Source: Flexifilum sp963727545 (GTDB lineage Bacteria; Chloroflexota; Anaerolineae; Aggregatilineales; Phototrophicaceae). From it: a stretch of 64,000 nucleotides of DNA. The stretch spans positions 1 through 64,000 of the forward strand of contig CAVSGS010000008.1 of NCBI GenBank assembly GCA_963727545.1, given 5' to 3'. Of the stretch, positions 1 through 10,136 are shown in pieces (positions within the stretch are counted from its first letter, which is position 1; each line of letters begins with the position of its first letter). Below the pieces are notes generated by a model. The model had not been told where the DNA came from and did not search any database. It saw only the letters and a list, made by a program, of their open reading frames with translations. A program made the position numbers and the translations under genes.

Positions 1-39
1 GGTGATTTAGCAGATGTATAAGAAGTTTGCTAGAAATAC

Positions 40-68
40 TTGACGTTATGCCCTGCTTTTGCTATATT
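40..68 (+). promoter_or_regulatory. Sigma-A type promoter of groESL
   Basis: TTGACG at 40-45 and TATATT at 63-68 are separated by exactly 17 bases, close to the housekeeping consensus. The expected transcription start, about 75, lies just before the CIRCE operator, so a repressor bound there would block initiation or early elongation. Seen in sequence; activity is inferred. Confidence 0.8.
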
Positions 69-80
69 TCCGATTGTAAA

Positions 81-107
81 TTAGCACTCGCGGATGCAGA
101 GTGCTAA
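81..107. promoter_or_regulatory. CIRCE operator (HrcA binding site)
   Basis: TTAGCACTC (81-89), a 9-base spacer and GAGTGCTAA (99-107) form a perfect match to the CIRCE inverted repeat, the operator of the heat-shock repressor HrcA. It lies between the promoter and groES, the classic arrangement for groESL control. hrcA itself is not in the window. Confidence 0.95.
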
Positions 108-177
108 AATATTGCGAATTGTGACTGACGCGATAGCAGCGATACGCTCGTCAAAAGATACTCAGGAGGCAAGAAGC

Positions 178-474
178 ATGTCCGTTAACATTCGCCCGTT
201 GGGTGATCGTATCATCGTCGAACCCGTCGAGCAAGAGGAAACCATCGCGGGGGGTATGCTGGTGCTGCCCGAAACTGCGAAGGAAAAGCCGCAGCAGGGT
301 AAGGTTTTGGCAGCTGGTGCCGGTCGTCGTGATGATGACGGCAAGCGCATCGAGATGGACGTCGAAGTCGGCATGACGGTGCTGTTCGCCAAGTACGCCG
401 GTACCGAGATCAAGCTCAACGGCAAGAAGCTGTTGATCATGAAGGAAAGCGACATTCTGGGGATTGTTGAATAG
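178..474 (+). CDS. groES: Co-chaperonin GroES (Hsp10)
   Basis: GroES forms the seven-membered lid that caps GroEL and encloses the folding substrate in the cytoplasm. The ATG at 178 follows a strong AGGAGG ribosome site and gives a 98-residue protein of normal family length beginning MSVNIRPLGDRI. The longer frame from 94 would start inside CIRCE and is rejected. The mobile-loop region (EQEETIAGGMLVLP) and the DVEVGMTVLFAKYAGTEIK segment are typical. It is followed after 57 bases by groEL and shares the CIRCE-controlled promoter. Confidence 0.98.
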   Translation: MSVNIRPLGDRIIVEPVEQEETIAGGMLVLPETAKEKPQQGKVLAAGAGRRDDDGKRIEMDVEVGMTVLFAKYAGTEIKLNGKKLLIMKESDILGIVE

Positions 475-531
475 TCCGCAGAATTTTCTTTTGAATCCAC
501 TACACGTATACCCCATTCAGGAGAGGTAAAT

Positions 532-2166
<1,635 letters not shown>

Positions 2167-2193
2167 TCAGAACCTCACCCCCAGCGGGTAGGT

Positions 2194-2223
2194 GTAGGGG
2201 CAGGTCTCAGACCTGCCCTTTTT
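2194..2223 (+). terminator. Rho-independent terminator of groESL, made from a repeat element
   Basis: A 10-base-pair stem with a one-base loop (GGGCAGGTCT / AGACCTGCCC, 2198-2218) is followed by five T. It sits 30 bases after the groEL stop. It carries the GTAGGGGC-type left arm of the dispersed hairpin family, so a repeat copy appears to serve as the terminator. Confidence 0.8.
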
Positions 2224-2254
2224 AATTCCAAAAAACGACCCCACGACCCCACCC

Positions 2255-2355
2255 CCAGCCCCGAAACCTCACCCCCCGACCCCCTCTCCATGAGGCGAGG
2301 GGGAGAAAAACCACGTGAGCAGATTGCGTAGGGGCACGGCACGCCGTGCCCGTTA
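2255..2355. repeat. Dispersed repeats (CCCCTCTCC type and GTAGGGGC hairpin)
   Basis: 2261-2305 holds a CCTCACCCCCCGACCCCCTCTCC element with its GAGGGGGAG complement. 2328-2355 holds a GTAGGGGCACGGC/GCCGTGCCCGTTAT hairpin. Both belong to families repeated through the window. Confidence 0.75.
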
Positions 2356-2424
2356 TACCATTCCAGTTGGACTCAAAGGATCGGCTACAATCGGATCACG
2401 TGGTTAGGGGGAGAGGAAACGAAC

Positions 2425-3255
2425 ATGGCGGAGAACGTCGGGATACTGCATCCGGGGGCGATGGGAGTCTCAATCGCGGCGACGATGGCGAACAGCGGGT
2501 ACGCGGTCTGGTGGGCGTCGGAGGGGCGCAGCGAGGCGAGCCGCGCCCGCGCTGCTGAGCATCGGCTGAACGATGCCGGATCGCTGGCAGAGTTGTGCAA
2601 TCGCTGCGACGTGATCGTCAGCGTGTGTCCGCCGCACGCCGCCGCCGCGACCGCCGACGCCGTGATCGCGCAGGGGTGGCGCGGGCTGTACCTCGACGCC
2701 AACGCGATCGCGCCGGGGAACGCGCAGCGGATCGGTGCGCAGATCAGCGCGGCGGGCGGGACGTTCGTCGATGGCAGCATCATCGGCGGTCCGGCGTGGG
2801 AGCCGGGGAAAACGTGGCTCTATCTCTCCGGCGCGTCGGCGGCGGCGATGGCAGCCTATTTCGCGGCGGGTCCGCTGGAAACCGAGGTGATCGGCGGCGA
2901 GATCGGCAAGGCGTCGGCGCTGAAGATGTGCTTCGCCGCCAACACCAAGGGCGCGATGGCGCTGCTGTGCGCGGTCGCGGCGGCGGCGGAGCAGTTGGGC
3001 GTCCGCGAGGAACTGGAGCGGCAGTGGTCGCGCTGGGAGGCGGGCGCAGCGGATGCGAACGAGCGGCGCATCCGGCAGGTGACGCAGAAGGCGTGGCGCT
3101 TCGTCGGCGAGATGGCGCAGATCGGCGACACGTTCGACGAAGCGGGCGTGCCGGACGGCTTTCTGCGCGCGGCGGAGGACGTGTATCAGCGGATGGCGGG
3201 GTTCAAGGACGCGGGGGAATTGCCGGAGTACGCGGACGTGCTGCGGGCGATCTGA
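2425..3255 (+). CDS. NAD(P)-binding 6-phosphogluconate / beta-hydroxyacid dehydrogenase-like protein
   Basis: A 276-residue protein with an N-terminal Rossmann fold: the dinucleotide loop appears as GILHPGAMGVSIA (residues 6-18). The segment DGSIIGGPAW and the helix GKASALKMCFAANTKG (Lys in the position of the beta-hydroxyacid dehydrogenase catalytic lysine) fit this family. The C-terminal helical half resembles the DUF1932 domain found after such NAD-binding domains. It probably reduces or oxidises a small hydroxyacid; the substrate cannot be told. The ATG follows GAGGAAAC. It is a single gene between repeat-rich spacers. Confidence 0.8.
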   Translation: MAENVGILHPGAMGVSIAATMANSGYAVWWASEGRSEASRARAAEHRLNDAGSLAELCNRCDVIVSVCPPHAAAATADAVIAQGWRGLYLDANAIAPGNAQRIGAQISAAGGTFVDGSIIGGPAWEPGKTWLYLSGASAAAMAAYFAAGPLETEVIGGEIGKASALKMCFAANTKGAMALLCAVAAAAEQLGVREELERQWSRWEAGAADANERRIRQVTQKAWRFVGEMAQIGDTFDEAGVPDGFLRAAEDVYQRMAGFKDAGELPEYADVLRAI

Positions 3256-3450
3256 CCTCACCCCCCGACCCCCTCTCCTAGTGAAGCGACGGAGAGGAGG
3301 AGAAAAGCGGGCAGCGGGTGCGAACGCTGCTTGATTAAAATCTTCCGCCAGAGACGGACGAAGTACTCGCCCCTCCTTGAATTCGGGGAGGGGAGGCGAG
3401 ATGCTCACCGAAGGTGAGCCAGCGAGCGGGGGTGGGGTCGCCTGCTTGAT
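3256..3450. repeat. Dispersed repeats of the CCTCACCCCC family
   Basis: 3256-3300 carries CCTCACCCCCCGACCCCCTCTCC with a GGAGAGGAGGAGAA partner. 3368-3445 carries a reverse-oriented variant (CGCCCCTCC...GGGGAGGGG, then GGGGGTGGGGTCG). No gene is seen in 3256-3509. Confidence 0.65.
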
Positions 3451-3509
3451 TGGCGGATTGTTCGCGGATAAGATAGACGTAACGCAGCCGATCACCACGC
3501 GGGGCAGGC

Positions 3510-4750
3510 ATGACTCAGCAGGAACACAAGACCGTCTTCATCAGCTACCGGCGCAATGTGGCGTCGTTCATCGCGCGGGCGATCTTCATGGACTTGCGCG
3601 AGCACGGCTACGACGTGTTCATGGACGTCGAGAGCATCGATTCGGGATCAGTTCGAGCGCATCATTCTCAACCAGATCGAGGCGCGGGCGCATTTCCTGA
3701 TCATTCTGACGCCGGGGACGGTCGAGCGCTGCGCCGAACCGGGCGACTGGCTGCGCAAAGAGATCGAGTACGCGATGGACAAGCAGCGCAATATCGTGCC
3801 GCTGCTCGTTAAGACTTCAAATTTGACGAGAACGCGAAGAAATATCTGACCGGAAAGCTGGCTGAGCTACCGCGCTTCAATGGCATGACCGTTCCCCACG
3901 AATATTTCGACGAAGGCGATGGATCGGCTGCGGACTCGCTTTTTGAAACAGCCCGTTTATGGTGAGGTGAAGCCGCGCCTGCCAGCGATCAGCCAGAAGT
4001 GGAGCGCAAAATCGAGGAAGCTGCTGCTCAGCCTGTGCCAACTGAACAGAGTTAAGCGCAGAGGATTATTTCAACGCGCTGCAAAAGCAAGCGACGATCT
4101 CGATGGCGCATTGCTGACTACACGAAGCAATCGACTAATCCGCAATATGCTATGCCTTACAATAGGGACTGCGTCAACCAAGGCGATCTCGAAGCGCTTG
4201 CTGATTACGAAGCGATTCGCCTCAACCCGCAGTATGGCGATGCCTACAACAACCGGGGTAATGCGCGTGCATGCACTCAAGGCGACTCGATGGTGCGATT
4301 GCCGACTACAACGAAGCAATTCGCCTTAATCCGCAAGGATGCTACATGCCTACAACAATCGAGGTACTGCACGCATCATCCCAAAGGCGATCTCGACGGC
4401 GCGATTGCCGACTACAATGAAGCGATCCGCCTCAACCCGCAGTATGCCAATGCCTACAACAATCGAGGCGAAGCGTACTTTGCCAAAGGCGATTTCAAGC
4501 ATGCACGATGATCTTCGACGTGCGACGTCTTGCCGATTAACGCTGCGATTCAGCAATTACGCTGCTGCCAATATGACTTGCGGTTAGCTATTACGCATCA
4601 GCGCTTGGGCAAAAAGTTGAAGCCAAGCGCATTTGGCGGACGCTGCTAGCGCAGGACGAGCGCTATCGTGATGCCGATTGGGTCGGCAAAGAATTGAACT
4701 GGGCGCAGCCGCTGATCGAGGCGGCGCGGAAACTGATCGCAGAACTGTAA
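3510..4750 (+). pseudogene. Decayed TIR-TPR protein gene (many frameshifts)
   Basis: A broken paralogue of the intact TIR-TPR gene at 4820. Frame 1 starts MTQQEHKTVFISYRR and runs through VFMDVESID. Near 3650 the frame shifts to continue DQFERIILNQIEARAHF through WLRKEIEYAMD. Another shift near 3815 gives KKYLTGKLAELPRFNG. Further shifts near 3915 and through 4090-4500 break a set of TPR-like repeats (ADYNEAIRLNPQYANAYNNRG). A C-terminal segment (EAKRIWRTLLAQDERY ... LIEAARKLIAEL) ends at the TAA at 4748. At least six frame changes in one gene, beside an intact copy, favour true decay. The pseudogene keeps a C-terminal segment and more TPR repeats than the intact copy. Confidence 0.85.
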
Positions 4751-4819
4751 CCTCGCTTGCCCCGCTACGCATTCAAGGCTAAAGTAAGCGAACCGGTCGA
4801 GCACGCGGAAACTAGTCCG

Positions 4820-5614
4820 ATGGCACAGGAACACAAGACCGTCTTCATCAGCTACCGGCGCAACGCAGCGGCGTTTCAGGCGCGCGCCATCTTCCAAGAC
4901 CTGCGCGATCACGGCTACGACGTCTTCATGGACGTCGAGAGCATCGACAACGGTCAGTTCGACACCATCATCCTCAAGCAGATCGAGGCGCGGGCGCACT
5001 TCCTGCTCGTCCTCACGCCGGGGACGGTCGAGCGCTGCATCGAGCCGGGCGACTGGCTGCGCCGCGAGATCGAGCACGCGATGGATCACGGGCGCAACAT
5101 CGTGCCGCTGCTGATCAACGACTTCAGCTTCAAGGGCACCGACAAGTACCTGACCGGCAAGCTGAGCGAGCTTTCGCGCTACAACGGCATCGAGGTCTCG
5201 CACAACTACTTCGACGAATCGATGGATCGGCTGCGGACGCGCTTTCTCAAGCGCCCGGTCTACCTGATGCCCGCCATCGCCGACGAGGAGGAGACCGAAC
5301 CGGTCATCCCGGAAGCGCCGCGCCGACCGCGCACCCCGGTCAGCGTGACCGATTACGCCCACCGCGCCTACGAGCGCCTCTCCAATGCTGATTTCGACGG
5401 GGCGATTGCTGATTACAGCGCCGCCCTCCGGCTGAATTCACGCTACGTCGACGCCTACTACAACCGGGGGTTCGCGCGGGCGCAGCTCGGCGACGTTCAA
5501 GGCGCGCTGGCGGATTATCAGGCTTATCTCGACCTCGGCGGCGGCGTCAGTTCCGGCGATCAGGCGAAAGTCGAGCTGGCAATCAGCGATTTGAAGAAGC
5601 GGGCGAACTTCTGA
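4820..5614 (+). CDS. TIR-domain protein with TPR repeats
   Basis: A 264-residue cytoplasmic protein. The TIR domain spans roughly residues 1-130: FISYRRN at 9-15, VFMDVESID at 35-43, LVLTPGTVERC near 64-73 and WLRREIE at 79-85. Glu83, four residues after Trp79, is in the position of the catalytic Glu of NAD-cleaving TIR enzymes. Two TPR-like repeats (DGAIADYSAALRLNSRYVDAYYNRG) fill the C-terminus. The start at 4820 matches the start of the pseudogene copy; an in-frame ATG further upstream would add 21 unrelated residues. Bacterial TIR proteins act in signalling or phage defence, but no defence partner is visible here, so the role is open. Confidence 0.82.
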   Translation: MAQEHKTVFISYRRNAAAFQARAIFQDLRDHGYDVFMDVESIDNGQFDTIILKQIEARAHFLLVLTPGTVERCIEPGDWLRREIEHAMDHGRNIVPLLINDFSFKGTDKYLTGKLSELSRYNGIEVSHNYFDESMDRLRTRFLKRPVYLMPAIADEEETEPVIPEAPRRPRTPVSVTDYAHRAYERLSNADFDGAIADYSAALRLNSRYVDAYYNRGFARAQLGDVQGALADYQAYLDLGGGVSSGDQAKVELAISDLKKRANF

Positions 5615-5637
5615 GCGGCGGCGAGCCGTGCTATAAT
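5609..5637 (+). promoter_or_regulatory. Candidate promoter for the USP-DUF389 gene
   Basis: A perfect TATAAT lies at 5632-5637 with a weak TTCTGA at 5609-5614, 17 bases upstream. It is 33 bases before the GTG start at 5670. The -10 match is good and the -35 poor. Confidence 0.45.
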
Positions 5638-5669
5638 CACGAGAGCGTTCACGAGCCTAGACGAAAAAT

Positions 5670-7523
5670 GTGACGACGCCCCAAGCGAGCATCCCCGATC
5701 AAATCCGGCTGATCGTCGTGCCGGTGAGCAATCCGGCGACCGCGCCTCAACTGCTGAAGCTGGCGACGGCGCTGATCGATCCCGAAAAGGGGCGCGTGAT
5801 CGCCCTGTTTATTGCGCAGGAAAACAGCGAAGACAAAGACCTGCCTCTCGACGACCTCCAACCGATCATCGACAGCTTCGTCAAAGATGGCTGCCCGGTC
5901 GAACTGCTGACGCATCCGGCGGGCAGCGTGGCGCGCGGCATCCTCGACGTTGCCCGCGAGGTCGGTGCTGATCTGCTGATCTTCGGCGTGCAGAATCCGC
6001 GCCGGGGTGAGTTCGAGATCGGTCCGGTGGCGCGCGGTGTGACGGCAGCCGCCCCCTGCGACGTGCTGATCTACGCGACGCGGCGGCAGCCCGGCTTTCG
6101 CCAGATCGTGGTGCCGGTCGATGGCAGCGAGCACGCGCAGACCGCCAGCCGGATCGCGCTGCGGGTTGGTGCCGGGTTCAACACGCCGGTTGAGGCGATC
6201 GCGGTGCAGCGCGGCGGACGGACGCAGTGGGAAGGGCGGGCGCGGATCGAACGGTCGCTGGCAGGGCTGCCGGATGCCGATAACGTGCGGCGCACGGTCG
6301 TCACCGCCAACGATCCGGTCAGCGGGCTGCTGGCGCGCGTCCGCGACGACGACCTGATCGTGATCGGTTTTGCCGACCGCGACGTGTTCGAGAAATGGCT
6401 GTTCAGCCGGTTTTCCGAGCGGCTGCTCGACAATGCGCCGGGACCGGTGATCCTGACTTCGGCGCACGTCGAGACGCGCAACGGATTCAGCCGTCAGCTT
6501 CAGCGCCGGATTCGCTGGGTGCTGCCGACGCTGACCGATTTGGAGCAGGATACGCTGGTGTGGATGGCGACGGAGATGGCGACGCCGAGCCTCGACTTCT
6601 TCGTGCTGGCAATCGTCGCCGCGCTGATCGCCTCAGCGGGGCTGCTGCTCGACAGCGCCGCCGTGATCATCGGGGCGATGCTGGTCGCGCCGTTGATGCA
6701 GCCGTTGATCGCCTTCTCGATTGGGCTGACGACCGGACGCATCGAGTTGATGCGCCGGGCGATCCCGACGCTGCTCGCCGGGATGCTGGTCGCGCTCCTG
6801 ATCGCCTATAGTTTCGCGCTGCTGGTGGGGATGGAATCGCCGACGACCGAGATGCTCTCGCGCAGCCATCCGACGCTGGTCGATGCGATGGTCGCGATCA
6901 CCGCCGGGCTGATCGGTGCCTATGCGACGGCGCGCAAGGACATTCCCGCTGCGCTCGCCGGGGTAGCGATCGCCGCCGCGTTGGTGCCGCCGCTGTGCAC
7001 GATCGGGCTGGCGCTGGCGACCAGTTACAACAGCTTGGCGCTGGGCGCGACCCTGCTGTTCGTGACCAACATCGTCTGCATCAGCCTCGCGGGGTGGGCG
7101 GTTTTCTTCTGGATGGGGATGCGTCCGCGTCTGGTCGAAAAGTCGCGGCGGCGGCAGTATCTCTCGTGGGCGCTGGTGCTGCTGCTGGCGCTGCCGATTC
7201 TGCTGGTGCTGCTCAACCTGAGCAATCGCAAGACGGCTACCAGCACGGTCGGGCAGCGCTTGCAAGAAGCGTTCGCCCCGGCGGTGCTGGTCGATATGCA
7301 GGTCGAGGATAGCAACAAACTGACGATCCTCGCCACGCTGCGATCCGCCGACCCGATCACGCCGGACGAGGTGCGGATCGTGCAGAACTCGCTGTCCTCG
7401 CAGTTGAACGAGCCGGTGGTGCTGCAGGTCGTCGTCCAGACGATGATCGTGCCGCCGACCGACGAGCCGCGCCCGACCAATACGCCCGCGATCACGCCCG
7501 TGCCGACGGAAACGCCGTCGTAG
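5670..7523 (+). CDS. DUF389 membrane protein with two N-terminal universal-stress-protein domains
   Basis: A 617-residue protein. Residues ~10-135 and ~145-265 are two USP-like alpha/beta domains (second: IVVPVDGSEHAQTASRIALR, ending APGPVILTSA). Residues ~305-520 are the DUF389 membrane domain: LIASAGLLLDSAAVIIGAML, then LMQPLIAFSIGL, TAGLIGAYATARKDIPAALAG and ALVPPLCTIGLALA. Several further helices follow. The C-terminal ~110 residues form a soluble domain with a Pro/Thr-rich end. The start is GTG at 5670 (MTTPQASIPDQIRL) with no strong ribosome site. The family is widespread but its function is not established; the USP modules suggest nucleotide- or stress-responsive control of a membrane activity. 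Confidence 0.85.
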   Translation: MTTPQASIPDQIRLIVVPVSNPATAPQLLKLATALIDPEKGRVIALFIAQENSEDKDLPLDDLQPIIDSFVKDGCPVELLTHPAGSVARGILDVAREVGADLLIFGVQNPRRGEFEIGPVARGVTAAAPCDVLIYATRRQPGFRQIVVPVDGSEHAQTASRIALRVGAGFNTPVEAIAVQRGGRTQWEGRARIERSLAGLPDADNVRRTVVTANDPVSGLLARVRDDDLIVIGFADRDVFEKWLFSRFSERLLDNAPGPVILTSAHVETRNGFSRQLQRRIRWVLPTLTDLEQDTLVWMATEMATPSLDFFVLAIVAALIASAGLLLDSAAVIIGAMLVAPLMQPLIAFSIGLTTGRIELMRRAIPTLLAGMLVALLIAYSFALLVGMESPTTEMLSRSHPTLVDAMVAITAGLIGAYATARKDIPAALAGVAIAAALVPPLCTIGLALATSYNSLALGATLLFVTNIVCISLAGWAVFFWMGMRPRLVEKSRRRQYLSWALVLLLALPILLVLLNLSNRKTATSTVGQRLQEAFAPAVLVDMQVEDSNKLTILATLRSADPITPDEVRIVQNSLSSQLNEPVVLQVVVQTMIVPPTDEPRPTNTPAITPVPTETPS

Positions 7524-7526
7524 AAA

Positions 7527-7743
7527 CCTCACTCCCCGACCCGCTCGCCCGTAAGCGAAGCGGCGGTAACCTGCTTTAGATCATGGGTAGGGGCAGAACT
7601 TAGTTCTGCCCCTACGATTCGATCTGCCAAGCGGGAGTCAGTAGGGGCGCACCGATGTGTGCGCCCACAACCGGGCAGATCCGCAGGTCTGCCCCTACGA
7701 TTCCCGACGTGAATCAATCAGGGCGCACGCCGTGCGCCCCTAC
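7527..7743. repeat. Cluster of four GTAGGGGC hairpins
   Basis: Four hairpins stand in a row: 7587-7614 (core CAGAACTTAGTTCTG), 7641-7668 (core GCACCGATGTGTGC), 7673-7698 (core CAGATCCGCAGGTCTG) and 7721-7743 (core GCACGCCGTGC). A remnant of the CCTCAC-CCCC family precedes them at 7527-7565. The spacer separates convergent genes, so some hairpins may end transcription. Confidence 0.8.
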
Positions 7744-8557
7744 AAAACAACTGGATCGTGCTGAGTGCTACAGCTTCACTTCGGCGGTTGCTTCCGGCGT
7801 CATTTCGGGAGTCTGACTCCGGCAGGGTTCCGGCGTTTGCCATCTCGATCACCTGCGCCAGCACCGAGTAAGAGACGCCACCGCGATCGTAGGTCACGCC
7901 GTCGAGCACAATCGGCTGCGCGTCGCCGTCGCCGTAGCGCACCAAGATCGCCGGTGTTCCGCCGATGTTGTTGGCGTCGGCGAAAGCAAGGTCGGCATCG
8001 ACCTGCGCAGGATCATTGGCACAGGTCATCATCTGTTCGTAATCGATCCCCAGTTTGTCGGCGAACAGTTGGGGTACGTTGCCGTTGTAGTTCCCCGGTA
8101 TCGCCCAGCCATACATCAGTTCATAGGCAGTCCAGTAGGCACCCGGCAGTTGAGCGTCGGCGCAGTCCATCAGCCGCCCGACGACGTAAGTCTTGACGCC
8201 GCCCGCCGTCGGCATGACGCGGAACTCGAATTTGGCTTGCCCGGTCGCCACGTAATCGACGATCATCTGGTCGATGATCGGGGCGTAATCCTCGCAGTGG
8301 GGGCAGGCGAAATCGCTGAACTCAATGATCGTGATCGGCGCGTCCGGCTCGCCGACGACGTAACCGCCATCCGCCTGACGGGTTTGGGGCAGGGCGGCGA
8401 AAATGTCGGTGAGCGTGGGTTCCGCCGCGGCGGTCGCTTCGGGAGTCGCGGCAGGCACTTCCGGCGTGATCTCCGGGGTGGCGTCCTGCGCGAAAGTTAT
8501 CCCGACGCTGATCGACAGCAGCAGCGCGATCCAAATCAACAGTTTTATAGGTTTCAT
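7718..8557 (-). CDS. Exported DsbA/thioredoxin-like protein (CPHC)
   Basis: An exported thiol-disulfide oxidoreductase-like protein. The N-terminus is a signal peptide (KLLIWIALLLSISVGITFA|QD) followed by a Thr-Pro-Glu-rich linker (ATPEITPEVPAATPEAT). The thioredoxin-fold domain has FSDFACPHCEDYAP with a CPHC active site and the cis-Pro region GGTPAILV, as in DsbA/BdbD-type proteins with a DSBA insertion. The last ~25 residues of this frame look out of frame: moving one base near 7815 restores a second linker-like tail (TPEMTPEATAEVKL) and a stop at 7768, mirroring the N-terminal TPE linker. The gene probably ends at 7768 and carries an indel, natural or from sequencing. Confidence 0.85.
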   Translation of the reverse strand: MKPIKLLIWIALLLSISVGITFAQDATPEITPEVPAATPEATAAAEPTLTDIFAALPQTRQADGGYVVGEPDAPITIIEFSDFACPHCEDYAPIIDQMIVDYVATGQAKFEFRVMPTAGGVKTYVVGRLMDCADAQLPGAYWTAYELMYGWAIPGNYNGNVPQLFADKLGIDYEQMMTCANDPAQVDADLAFADANNIGGTPAILVRYGDGDAQPIVLDGVTYDRGGVSYSVLAQVIEMANAGTLPESDSRNDAGSNRRSEAVALSTIQLFCRGARRAP

Positions 8558-8838
8558 TAATCAACTACTCCAATTCCGCTTAGATGACCGAGCCAATATC
8601 GGCGCAACCGACTGATTTTAGAAGCATCGTCCAGTTTGTAGCACGCTCAGGGAGATCGCGCAAAAAGAAAAGTCGTGAACTTTGTAAACGATTACAGGCG
8701 AACTGTAAAAGGTGACTAATTGCGCACCGATCGCGAACGGCTAGATTCGTGCAGAATGCCTAAAATGAATTGCGCTTTCGTAATTTACAACGCAATGCTT
8801 CCGTGTTTCAATAGACATAAAGCGCAGGGAGAAAAATC

Positions 8839-9198
8839 ATGTACGCGCAAAAGACTTCGATTCGTGTTCCACTGGAAAATATGGAACACATGCGGGAGAT
8901 CGTTCAGCGCAGTTATCTCCCGAAAGTTCGTACTCGTCCCGGCTTTGTATCCGCTTTTTTCCTCGAACAAGTTGACGACTCCGACCGCGCCGAATTGATC
9001 GTGCTGTGGGAAGATCAAGCGGCGCTGGAGCGCTTCAACAGCACCGGGATGTTGGAAGCCTCGGTTCAGGGATTGGCGGCGCGGCTGCCGGGCGTGCAGA
9101 TTCAGCGGGATGGCTACCTCGTCAGCCTGTTGACGGGCGTGCAGCCGGAAGATTTGCCGGAAGCCTTCGAACTGGACGCGCTGGTCGCGGCGCGGTAG
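8839..9198 (+). CDS. Small dimeric alpha/beta-barrel protein (ABM-like)
   Basis: A 119-residue protein starting MYAQKTSIRVPLENMEHMREIV, with GFVSAFFLEQVDDSDRAELIV and LWEDQAALERFNST. This beta-alpha-beta pattern with a Trp-containing EDQAALERF motif is typical of the antibiotic biosynthesis monooxygenase / dimeric alpha-beta barrel fold. A GGGAGAAA ribosome site precedes the ATG. A strong terminator follows, so it is a one-gene unit. Members include monooxygenases, haem-degrading enzymes and proteins of unknown role; the ligand cannot be told. Confidence 0.65.
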   Translation: MYAQKTSIRVPLENMEHMREIVQRSYLPKVRTRPGFVSAFFLEQVDDSDRAELIVLWEDQAALERFNSTGMLEASVQGLAARLPGVQIQRDGYLVSLLTGVQPEDLPEAFELDALVAAR

Positions 9199-9243
9199 GC
9201 GGATGCGCTAGATTTGCTGGTTAGTCCTTACAACTTTGCGGTT

Positions 9244-9272
9244 AGCGACCCGTTCAGCGGGTCGCTTTTTTT
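9244..9272 (+). terminator. Rho-independent terminator
   Basis: AGCGACCCG / CGGGTCGCT forms a 9-base-pair stem with a TTCAG loop (9244-9266), running into seven T at 9266-9272. It ends the 8839 gene. Confidence 0.92.
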
Positions 9273-9292
9273 GTGGGGAGTGATGTTGCAAA

Positions 9293-9332
9293 CCTCACCC
9301 CCCGACCCCCTCGCCATGATGAGAGGGGGACA
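9293..9332. repeat. CCTCACCCCCC / GAGAGGGGG dispersed repeat
   Basis: Copy of the family with left arm CCTCACCCCCCGACCCCCTC and right arm GAGAGGGGGA, loop CATGAT. It lies between the terminator at 9272 and the convergent SDR gene. Confidence 0.7.
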
Positions 9333-9389
9333 ACAGCAGGGATCTATATTCAGTCCTAATTTGTAGAAGTCGGTTAGCTCGCGGCGAGG

Positions 9390-10136
9390 TTACGTCATTG
9401 CCTCGCCGCCGTCGACGTTGATCGCCTGCCCGGTGATGAAGCTCGCGGCGTCGGAGCAGAGGAACAGCACGACGCTGGCGACCTCCTCCGGCGATCCCTG
9501 CCGACCGAGCGCAGGCGATCCGGGGGCGGTGCCGTCGCCGTCAATGCTGCCGGGGCAAACCGCGTTGACGCGGATGCCGAGCGGCGCGAGTTCGCGGGCG
9601 CTCTGGCGGGTCATGCCGATCAGTCCGGCTTTGGTGCTGACGTAGCTGATCCCATTCGATAGGGTGGATGGATGTCCGGCGGTCGAGGCGACGTTGACGA
9701 TCGCGCCGCCGCCCTCATCTGCCATGACCCGGCTGAGCAACTGGGTGCAGAAGAACGCGCCGGTCAGGTTCACGTCGACGACGCGGCGCCAGTCCCATTC
9801 GTCGAGCGCCGACATCGCGCCGAGCTTGAGCACGCCCGCCGCGTTGACGAGGATGTTCAACTTTCCGAAGGCGTCGCGCCCCGCTTCGATCATCGAGCCA
9901 ACTTGAAAGCGATTGGCAACGTCCGCTTGCCATGCCAGCGAGCGCCCGCCCGCGTCGGTGATTTCCGCCGCTACCCGGTCAGCGCGGTCGGGATTCAAAT
10001 CGTTGACGACGACGGCAGCGCCAGCCGCCGCCAGCGCCAGCGCAGTCGCTCGTCCAATGCCCTCACCCGCTCCGGTGACCAGCGCAGCACAATCGTCTAG
10101 CTGGACGCGGAAAGGCGAGCTAAATTGTTCAACCAA
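9390..10136 (-). CDS. Short-chain dehydrogenase/reductase (SDR)
   Basis: A 248-residue classical SDR. It shows the cofactor motif TGAGEGIG (residues 21-28), NAAG (98-101), catalytic Ser151 in NVASTAG and Tyr165/Lys169 in YVSTK, then the CPGSIDG loop. VVVNDLNPD after the second strand (Asp46) favours NAD(H) over NADP(H). The end INVDGG is typical of FabG-like members. The substrate is not predictable. It overlaps by 40 bases the 3' end of the upstream hydrolase gene, so the two are probably cotranscribed. Confidence 0.88.
   Translation of the reverse strand: MVEQFSSPFRVQLDDCAALVTGAGEGIGRATALALAAAGAAVVVNDLNPDRADRVAAEITDAGGRSLAWQADVANRFQVGSMIEAGRDAFGKLNILVNAAGVLKLGAMSALDEWDWRRVVDVNLTGAFFCTQLLSRVMADEGGGAIVNVASTAGHPSTLSNGISYVSTKAGLIGMTRQSARELAPLGIRVNAVCPGSIDGDGTAPGSPALGRQGSPEEVASVVLFLCSDAASFITGQAINVDGGEAMT

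Noticed and set aside
94..177. Upstream extension of groES from ATG 94
   Set aside because: It would begin inside the CIRCE operator and give residues unlike GroES; ATG 178 has an AGGAGG site and the family start.
7587..7743. Possible CRISPR array in the hairpin cluster
   Set aside because: The repeats differ in core sequence and spacing and are palindromic end to end; there are no uniform repeats with unique spacers and no cas genes.
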